The translations under genes were made by a program, and so were the position numbers. 64,000 bases of DNA from Actinomycetota bacterium (lineage in GTDB: Bacteria; Actinomycetota; Acidimicrobiia; Acidimicrobiales; Ilumatobacteraceae). Position 1 is the first letter of the stretch. Every line of letters begins with the position of its first letter. The stretch lies in NCBI GenBank assembly GCA_016871395.1, contig VFYV01000002.1, forward strand, positions 62,001 to 126,000, written 5' to 3'. A model generated the notes under the pieces. The model did not search any database. It worked only from the letters and a program-made list of their open reading frames with translations, and was not told where the DNA came from. Of the stretch, positions 62,835 to 64,000 are shown piece by piece.

Positions 62835-64000
62835 CGCTGCATCGCCCGGCGAATGACCACGTCGATGAAGTCGACCAGTTCGGGAGCGTGTTTCAAATCG
62901 ATGTGTGCCCCGTCGGGTCGCATCAGGGGCTCGAACTGTCCTCCCGCATGAGCCTTCACGGCATCGCCGAATTCGACCACGCTCACGCGTGAATCCCGGG
63001 CCGCGTACTCTCGGATCAACTCGTTGTACCGGTCGGTGCGGGTCGGATCGGACTCGGCGAATGGGGGTTGTCCGGTCTCGCCGGCGATGTAGGGCGGGTT
63101 CACATCGGGGACCGTGAACCAGACCACGGACGAATCGGGACCCGCCACCGAGCTCACGAAATCGGCGAACTCGGCGAGCAACCATGCGTCGAACGCCGGT
63201 GTCCCGATGTGCGACCAATCATCGTCGCCGGGCAGCACACGGTCGCTCAGGTCCGCGGTTCCGCCGACGATGACCACGACGTTGGGGCGAAACTTCATCG
63301 CGATGGCCGGCAGCGCGTCGCGCCACGCCGTGCACCCCGGACGTTCGGGGACGTCGAGACCGAGATAGCGAATGCGCGTATTCTCCCCGATTCCGCAACC
63401 TACGCCCGGCGACGGCACCAACTCGACACCGTTGAGGGATTCCCATTCGTCCAAGCCCGATGCCAACACCCATGCTTGGGAATCGCCGACCATCAACACC
63501 CTCGCGGGAAGTTCGGGATCGTTCGCGGCCGTGTTCGGGGCGTCGGCGGGAACCAAGGTCAATGCCGCCAGCGCATCCCGCTGCAGTTCGAGGGCTTGCT
63601 CGTTCAACGAGGTCAACACGTTCTCCGATCGCTCGGATCGACGACCATCACCGACGAAGGCCACGATGGCGCCAGCCACCGCCATCAGCCCGAGCCATGC
63701 GTACAGACGACGACCCACCCACAGGCGACGCCTTCGCACCGGATTCTCGAGGCCGTAGTAAAGAGCCGCCACGATGACGAAGGTCGAGCCGGCCTTCAAC
63801 ACGAACATCCAGAAATGATCGACCGTCACCCAATCGGTGAAGGGGACGCGTAGACGGGGAAAATCCGGATCGACGTTCTGGGATTCCCAGAACATGAACA
63901 CCGGCCAATGCACGAGGTAGGTGGTGTAGGTGACCTGACCGAGCCAGGCCAACGGCTTCCACGACAAGAATCTCGTCGATCCCTCACTCGTGTGAGCCCA
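62831..64000 (-). CDS. Acyltransferase (OafA/YrhL-like) with SGNH domain, C-terminal part
   Basis: The frame remains open past the window edge, so the N-terminus is missing. The start resembles the last membrane helices of an acyltransferase-3 domain (WLGQVTYTTYLVHWPVF), followed by two further helices and an extracellular SGNH hydrolase-like domain: ARVLMVGDSQAW carries the GDS serine and MRPDGAHIDLKHA the DxxH pair. Such proteins O-acetylate envelope polysaccharides. It precedes the glycosyltransferase-like gene with a four-base overlap. Confidence 0.85.
   Translation of the reverse strand, partial: WAHTSEGSTRFLSWKPLAWLGQVTYTTYLVHWPVFMFWESQNVDPDFPRLRVPFTDWVTVDHFWMFVLKAGSTFVIVAALYYGLENPVRRRRLWVGRRLYAWLGLMAVAGAIVAFVGDGRRSERSENVLTSLNEQALELQRDALAALTLVPADAPNTAANDPELPARVLMVGDSQAWVLASGLDEWESLNGVELVPSPGVGCGIGENTRIRYLGLDVPERPGCTAWRDALPAIAMKFRPNVVVIVGGTADLSDRVLPGDDDWSHIGTPAFDAWLLAEFADFVSSVAGPDSSVVWFTVPDVNPPYIAGETGQPPFAESDPTRTDRYNELIREYAARDSRVSVVEFGDAVKAHAGGQFEPLMRPDGAHIDLKHAPELVDFIDVVIRRAMQR

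Overview
This window reads as a high-GC actinobacterial chromosome, most plausibly from an Acidimicrobiia/Ilumatobacter-like lineage. That placement is inferred from gene content and was not tested. Supporting signs are a CarD-type RNA polymerase regulator, a mycothiol-dependent (maleylpyruvate isomerase-like) family protein, many GTG starts, tight TGATG/ATGA gene overlaps, and the dapA-rnj-ftsK neighbourhood typical of actinobacteria. No insertion sequence, integrase, CRISPR array or rRNA gene was seen, and no stretch longer than about 300 bases lacks a gene.

Region 1 (1-32,170) is catabolic. It holds five short-chain dehydrogenases, two acyl-CoA synthetases, three Rieske oxygenase alpha subunits, a cytochrome P450, an acyl-CoA dehydrogenase, two ThuA-like proteins, two nitroreductases, an LLM-class flavin oxidoreductase and two kinase-like phosphotransferases. 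These form several compact operons: FadD-Rieske-FadD (minus) divergent from Rieske-72 aa protein-kinase-154 aa partner-ThuA (plus); a TetR-P450-SDR-PPOX-nitroreductase operon (minus) divergent from a seven-gene run ACAD-SDR-ThuA-acoA-acoB-acoX-acoC (plus); and Rieske-nitroreductase-LLM oxidoreductase (minus). The picture is of CoA-activated breakdown of oxygenated, possibly cyclic or 4-hydroxylated, carboxylic acids; the real substrates are unknown.

Region 2 (32,199-45,230) is housekeeping: carD with a long histone-H1-like tail, a tRNA-Arg(TCT) gene, cinA, pgsA, rimO, an SMP-30-like lactonase, ftsK, a small lipoprotein, rnj (RNase J), dapA, a winged-helix protein and ddl. Several neighbours overlap by TGATG, so they are probably translationally coupled.

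Region 3 (45,197-52,139) is the most unusual. A TetR repressor gene faces a four-gene operon across a near-perfect palindromic operator. The operon encodes a fatty acyl-CoA reductase fused to a HAD phosphatase-like domain, a medium-chain dehydrogenase that has lost its structural-zinc cysteines, a LarA-like nickel-pincer racemase homologue with altered catalytic residues, and a PlsC-type acyltransferase. The genes overlap or nearly touch and end in a hairpin. This looks like an undescribed lipid or fatty-alcohol pathway.

Region 4 (52,176-64,000) holds a LysM lipoprotein, gltD-gltB (glutamate synthase), an enoyl-CoA hydratase family gene, and an envelope group with two polytopic membrane proteins and the C-terminal part of an OafA-like acyltransferase/SGNH protein that runs off the window.
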